From: Bacteroidia bacterium
GTDB lineage: Bacteria; Bacteroidota; Bacteroidia; Palsa-965
Length of the DNA: 64,000 nucleotides
Direction: 5' to 3'
Assembly (NCBI GenBank): GCA_025454955.1
Contig: JALONL010000003.1
Location: forward strand, 124,001-188,000
Part shown: positions 60,034 to 64,000 of the stretch, piece after piece
Numbering within the stretch: the stretch's first letter is position 1
Layout: each line of letters opens with the position of its first letter
Program-made: the position numbers and the translations under genes
Notes under the pieces: model-generated
Databases searched by the model: none
What the model saw: only the letters and a program-made list of their open reading frames with translations
What the model was told of the DNA's origin: nothing

Positions 60034-61403
60034 GCCGTAAGTTTCACCTGCTTATTGCCGGCGGCGGCGCTTCGGGAGCTTTGCTGGCATTGAATCTGCT
60101 GCGGGCCGATGCGGCGAAGAAATGGACCATTACCCTTGCCGAACGCAGTGGCCATTTTGGCGGAGGACTTGCTTACGGCGCACACAACCGTGCACATCAT
60201 TTGCTCAACGTGCGCGTAAAGCAGCTTTCGTGCTTTGCCGATGAGCCGGGGCATTTTCACCAGTTTCTTGCGTCCACCGCGCGCACTGTTACGCCCGACG
60301 ATTTCGTGCCGCGCAGTTATTTTGGCGAATACCTTGCGCATTGTTTGCAACAGGCCGTGCAGCAAAGTGAAGGCCGTTTGCAACTGCTGCACGACGAAAT
60401 AATTTCGGCGGTGAAGCATGGCGATGAAATTCGCTGTGGCACAGCATCGGGCGTTGATATTACTGCCACGCATCTGGCGCTGGCCTGCGGCAACCTGCTT
60501 CCTGCGCCACCCGCGGCCGTGAGTGCATCGTCTGAAGTGGCCGCACACCAGGCCTACGAAAAAAATCCCTGGCATTACGATGCCTTCAACCATCTGCCTG
60601 CGCAGGCCGATGTGGTGCTCATCGGTTCGGGCCTCACCATGGCCGATCTGGTGTGCGAACTTCACAGCCGCGGGCATAAAGGCAAAATTATTTCCATATC
60701 GCCGCACGGGTTTTTACCTGCGCAGCATCAGCCTCCGCAGCCTGCCTGGCCTTCGTTTGGCGATGAAATGCTGGCCGCCGGCGATCTTGGCACACAGCTA
60801 CACATTTTCCGCAGCCAGCTCGAAAAGGCCGCCGCACAAGGCATTGGCTGGACAGCCGTAACCGACAGTTTGCGTCCGTACCTCCAAAAACTCTGGCTGC
60901 AGGGCAACGATGGCTGGCGAAACGATTTCATGCAGCACCTGCGCCACTTATGGGGCGTGGCGCGTCACCGCCTGCCGCCCGCCACTGCGGCTGTGGTGTA
61001 CGAGTGCATTGCACGCCGGCAACTCACCGTGGCCGCCGGACGCATTACCGCAATAGAAGCACACGCCGGTTTGCTGCACGTACACTGGCAACCCCGCGGC
61101 AGCAGCGAAACACAAACGGCCATAGCCGCCAAAGTAATCAACTGCACCGGCCCCTCGTCGAAATGGCTCAGCGAGGGCAATACATTGGTAAAGCAAATGG
61201 CTGCTGCGGGCTACATTGGCTACGACCGTTCTGCGCTGGGCCTTAACGCCAATGAAACCGGGCAGCTTATTTCTGCCAACGACGAAGTGCAGCACAATAT
61301 CATCGCGCTCGGGCCTATGATTCGCGGGGTGTTGTGGGAAATTACCGCTGTGCCCGAAATCAGGAAGCAGGCAGAAATGCTGGCAGAAACTCTTTGCCGG
61401 TAG
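60030..61403 (+). CDS. FAD/NAD(P)-binding oxidoreductase
   Basis: A 457-residue flavoprotein of the COG4529/NAD_binding_9 type. Dinucleotide motif LLIAGGGASGALLALNLL at residues 7-24. HHLLNVRVKQLSCFADEPGHFHQFL is the family signature after the first glycine motif, and a second Rossmann segment is DVVLIGSGLTMADLVCELHS. Substrate unknown; relatives act on amino acids or siderophores. Its overlap with gldD implies joint expression, but a role in gliding is unproven. Confidence 0.82.
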   Translation: MSRKFHLLIAGGGASGALLALNLLRADAAKKWTITLAERSGHFGGGLAYGAHNRAHHLLNVRVKQLSCFADEPGHFHQFLASTARTVTPDDFVPRSYFGEYLAHCLQQAVQQSEGRLQLLHDEIISAVKHGDEIRCGTASGVDITATHLALACGNLLPAPPAAVSASSEVAAHQAYEKNPWHYDAFNHLPAQADVVLIGSGLTMADLVCELHSRGHKGKIISISPHGFLPAQHQPPQPAWPSFGDEMLAAGDLGTQLHIFRSQLEKAAAQGIGWTAVTDSLRPYLQKLWLQGNDGWRNDFMQHLRHLWGVARHRLPPATAAVVYECIARRQLTVAAGRITAIEAHAGLLHVHWQPRGSSETQTAIAAKVINCTGPSSKWLSEGNTLVKQMAAAGYIGYDRSALGLNANETGQLISANDEVQHNIIALGPMIRGVLWEITAVPEIRKQAEMLAETLCR

Positions 61404-61524
61404 TTACACTTTCCTGATTTGCTTTATTGCTGGCATCCAGCTTGCACGACAAGCGGGAACTAAGGTAATGCGGTAATAAACTGCATCACACCCATCGTCT
61501 CGTCCTATACTTCCCGGATTATAT

Positions 61525-61532
61525 TAAATTTG
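61525..61532 (+). promoter_or_regulatory. Candidate -7 element of the SET gene
   Basis: TAAATTTG, perfect TAnnTTTG, 20 nt before the ATG at 61553. Confidence 0.4.
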
Positions 61533-61552
61533 CACCTCCTCAATACAAACCG

Positions 61553-62011
61553 ATGAAAGAAACGAAAAAGCCCAAACACTACGTGAAAGACTCTAAAGTT
61601 CACGGACGTGGCGTATTTGCTGCAAAAAACATCAAGAAGGGCAAAAAGATTATTGAATATACCGGCGAAATTATTTCCTGGGATGAAGCCGATGACCGGT
61701 TTGACGACAAGGGCGATCATTCGCACACCATGTTTTTCAGTATTGAGGGAAACAGGGTAATTGACGGGAATGTAAACGGGAGCGAAGCCCGCTTCATCAA
61801 CCACAGTTGCGCACCAAACTGCGAAGCAGTGGAGAAAAAGGGCCGCGTGTTTATTTATTCGCTCAAGAAGATTAAGAAGGACGAGGAGTTGTTTTACGAC
61901 TATATGCTCATTTACGAAGGAAAAATTACCAAGAAAGTATTGAAGAAATACGCCTGTTTCTGCGGCAGCAAGAAGTGCCGGGGAACTCAGCTTGATCTGA
62001 GCGATAAATAG
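61553..62011 (+). CDS. SET-domain lysine methyltransferase
   Basis: A 152-residue protein consisting of a complete SET domain with post-SET. Marks are GRGVFAAKNIKKGKKIIEYTGEI, the knot motif SEARFINHSCAPNCEA, EELFYDY (catalytic Tyr), and a C-terminal CxCxxxxC zinc cluster (CFCGSKKC). It is small and Lys-rich, without a signal. Such proteins in bacteria are probable acquisitions from eukaryotes or widely shared; the protein substrate is unknown. The DNA is somewhat AT-richer than the flanking genes. Confidence 0.88.
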   Translation: MKETKKPKHYVKDSKVHGRGVFAAKNIKKGKKIIEYTGEIISWDEADDRFDDKGDHSHTMFFSIEGNRVIDGNVNGSEARFINHSCAPNCEAVEKKGRVFIYSLKKIKKDEELFYDYMLIYEGKITKKVLKKYACFCGSKKCRGTQLDLSDK

Positions 62012-62118
62012 TCTTTACTGGTTTTGTAATTGTGCAGGCAACGGCTGAAATCCGGTGTTTTATCACATTTACCTGATTTTTTCTGATAAAGGAGATTTTC
62101 TGTACGAAAGCTTGTAGC

Positions 62119-62126
62119 TATCTTTA
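62119..62126 (+). promoter_or_regulatory. Candidate -7 element of the M14 gene
   Basis: TATCTTTA, one base off TAnnTTTG, 22 nt before the ATG at 62149. Confidence 0.35.
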
Positions 62127-62148
62127 GGCTACACGAATCTTTTCTGCA

Positions 62149-64000
62149 ATGAAACATTTTTTCCTGCTGTTTTCTTTTCTTCTCCTTTCCTTTTCCGCAT
62201 CGGCCCAGCAGCCGGAATGGTCGCGGGTGCGCATCTACACAGGAGCCAATGGCTTGGTTCAGCTGGCTCAGGCCGGAATTTGTGTAGATCATGGCGAAAT
62301 AAAACAGGGTTATTCTTTCACTACCGATCTTTCGGCTGCGGAACTTGCCAAAGTGCAGCAAATGGGGCTGAGTTACGAGATACTTATTGCCGATGTGCAG
62401 CAGCATTACATTACACAAAATGATCCGCAGCGGCTTGCTGCTACTGCAGTGTCGCCGCAGTTAGCAAATTGTACCGCGCAGCTTAGTTTTCCCACACCCG
62501 CCAATTTTGCGCTTGGCTCGATGGGCGGTTTTTTTACGTACAGCGAAATTCTCTGGCACCTCGATAACATGGCCACGCTTTACCCCAATCTGGTAAAAGC
62601 CCGCGCAGCCATAGACAGCAGCCTCACTACGGCAGAGGGCCGTTACGTATATTGGCTCAGACTCTCCGACAATCCCAATACCGACGAGCCCGAGCCCGAA
62701 ATGCTTTACACTGCCGCCCACCACGCGCGCGAACCGGCAGGCGTATCGCAGCTTATTCTGTATATGTATTATCTGCTCGAAAACTACAATTCAAATCCTG
62801 AAATTCAGTATTTGCTTAACAATACCGAATTGTATTTTGTGCCCTGCATAAATCCCGACGGATATATTTACAACGAAACCAACAACCCGCAGGGCGGTGG
62901 TATGTGGCGTAAGAACAGGTTCGATAATGGCGATGGAACTTATGGAATTGACTTAAATCGTAATTACGGTTATAATTGGGGTTATGATAATATCGGATCA
63001 TCCAATATTTCCAGCGATGATACATATCGCGGCACATCGGGCTTTTCGGAAGCGGAAACACAATTGGTGAAGCAGCTTTGCGATGCACACCAGTTTCGCA
63101 TTGCCCTTAATTATCACACTTACAGCAATCTGCTGATTTGTCCGTGGGGCTATCAGGCACAAACATTTACGCCCGATTCGGCGCTGTTTGTGACCTGGGG
63201 TTCTCTGCTTACGGCCGATAATAACTATGCTTTTGGAACGGCTAACCAGACTGTGGGTTACACCGCCAACGGAAATTCCGACGACTGGATGTACGGTGAA
63301 CAAAGCAGCAAGCCCAAGGTAATGGCCATGACTCCCGAAGCTGGCGACCAGGCCGACGGGTTCTGGCCGGCGCAGAATCGCATTATCGACATCTGCAAGC
63401 TGAATATTCCGATGGACTTGTATGCTGCGCGCCTGCTGCTGGCCTACGGCATAGCCTACGACCGCGGCGACCGCTACCTGCGCCAGACTGCGGGCTACCT
63501 GCACTACGATTTTCAGCGGCTGGGACTTGATACCACGCCGGTTTACACGGTAAGCATTACGCCGCTTTCGCCGTGGATGATTGCTGCGGGACCTGCGCGC
63601 ACCTACAATGGAATTTCGCTGCTGCAAACCGTGCAGGATTCTATTTCCTACACGCTCAATGCGGCCACGCCTCAGGGCACAACCATCAGCTACATACTGT
63701 CTATAAACAACGGTGTGTTTACCTGGAGCGATACCATTACCAAGATTTACGGCGCCACCACGGTACTGCTTGCCAACAGCGGAAGTTCTATTTCGGGCTG
63801 GAACCAGAGCGGGGGATGGAATACCACCACTTCGCAGTTCTGGTCGGCCCCGTCGTGTATTACCGACAGTCCGAACGGCAACTACCCGGCAGCAGCCAAT
63901 TCGCGCCTGACCACTGCAAACGCATTGAACCTTACCACAGCCATAAGCGCCAACCTTACATTTTACACCCGCTTTGAAACGGAGCCGGGCTACGACTATG
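62149..64000 (+). CDS. Secreted M14 zinc carboxypeptidase, partial (3' end beyond the window)
   Basis: Metallocarboxypeptidase that removes C-terminal residues. At least 617 residues are visible. Signal peptide MKHFFLLFSFLLLSFSASAQ. Propeptide-like part to ~110. M14 domain (~120-460) with zinc ligands H192 and E195 in AAHHAREP, H323 in LNYHTYSN, and catalytic E397 in TPEAGD; substrate residues fall in CINPDGY and DLNRNYGYNW. After ~470 a beta-rich domain follows that runs off the edge; a T9SS sorting domain is likely at the unseen C-terminus, since other secreted enzymes here have one. Confidence 0.9.
   Translation, partial: MKHFFLLFSFLLLSFSASAQQPEWSRVRIYTGANGLVQLAQAGICVDHGEIKQGYSFTTDLSAAELAKVQQMGLSYEILIADVQQHYITQNDPQRLAATAVSPQLANCTAQLSFPTPANFALGSMGGFFTYSEILWHLDNMATLYPNLVKARAAIDSSLTTAEGRYVYWLRLSDNPNTDEPEPEMLYTAAHHAREPAGVSQLILYMYYLLENYNSNPEIQYLLNNTELYFVPCINPDGYIYNETNNPQGGGMWRKNRFDNGDGTYGIDLNRNYGYNWGYDNIGSSNISSDDTYRGTSGFSEAETQLVKQLCDAHQFRIALNYHTYSNLLICPWGYQAQTFTPDSALFVTWGSLLTADNNYAFGTANQTVGYTANGNSDDWMYGEQSSKPKVMAMTPEAGDQADGFWPAQNRIIDICKLNIPMDLYAARLLLAYGIAYDRGDRYLRQTAGYLHYDFQRLGLDTTPVYTVSITPLSPWMIAAGPARTYNGISLLQTVQDSISYTLNAATPQGTTISYILSINNGVFTWSDTITKIYGATTVLLANSGSSISGWNQSGGWNTTTSQFWSAPSCITDSPNGNYPAAANSRLTTANALNLTTAISANLTFYTRFETEPGYDY

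Overview
The window looks like chromosomal DNA of a non-pathogenic-type member of the phylum Bacteroidota. The evidence is a set of phylum-typical features. There are type IX secretion (T9SS) and gliding genes (porX, gldD) and several large secreted proteins with Asn-Pro-type C-terminal sorting domains. Shine-Dalgarno sequences are nearly absent, and the promoter-like elements read TAnnTTTG, some with a TTG about 19-20 nt upstream. I cannot name the genus from sequence alone. Most genes have moderate GC; a few islands are clearly AT-richer (the gene at 7183-8154, the AbiE pair at 12967-14591, and the gap at 33506-34219).

Layout. 1-3721: 3-dehydroquinate synthase (cut by the window edge), proline dehydrogenase, a class V aminotransferase and a DUF1801 protein. 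3800-12667: secreted M4 metalloprotease, TPR protein, a chimeric pseudogene built from pieces of two neighbouring gene families, a T9SS surface protein, and alanine dehydrogenase coupled to a small membrane protein. 12967-14714: AbiE-type toxin-antitoxin pair with a perfect 28-bp-arm palindrome. 14712-16678: tsaE-porX. 16913-21127: S66 peptidase, phenylalanine hydroxylase with a leader region, and metG. 21128-22841: repeat-rich gap, an adenosine/adenine deaminase whose start codon lies in a palindrome, and tRNA-Arg(CCT). 22862-33505: Kelch-like lipoprotein, membrane-anchored TIR protein, SbtA-type bicarbonate transporter and a 2444-residue surface protein. 34220-40968: MATE exporter, YdeI-like protein, SulP-STAS-carbonic anhydrase fusion, glycosyltransferase and DinB-like protein. 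41192-44103: the three-gene proton-translocating transhydrogenase (pntAA-pntAB-pntB). 44275-49478: small proteins, a histidine kinase/response regulator pair, a membrane glycosyltransferase-like protein and a zeta-toxin-like ATPase with a small partner. 49532-59273: prolyl oligopeptidase, a YD-like acidic protein, a hybrid sensor kinase, and a carrier protein/adenylation/acyl-CoA dehydrogenase cluster. 59362-64000: gldD with a flavoprotein, a SET-domain methyltransferase, and an M14 carboxypeptidase cut by the right edge.

The most interesting item is the leader of the phenylalanine hydroxylase gene (18747-18883, minus strand). A promoter-like element is followed at once by an 18-codon open frame with four consecutive Tyr codons. 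After it come segments that can pair as 1:2, 2:3 or 3:4, the last being an intrinsic terminator with a T-run. This is the layout of ribosome-mediated transcription attenuation. It would make the enzyme that forms tyrosine from phenylalanine respond to shortage of charged tRNA-Tyr. This is inferred from sequence and has not been tested. Other notable items are the chimeric pseudogene, the AbiE operator candidate, a 26-bp tandem array next to dispersed palindromes, and the three-gene aminoacyl-carrier oxidation cassette.
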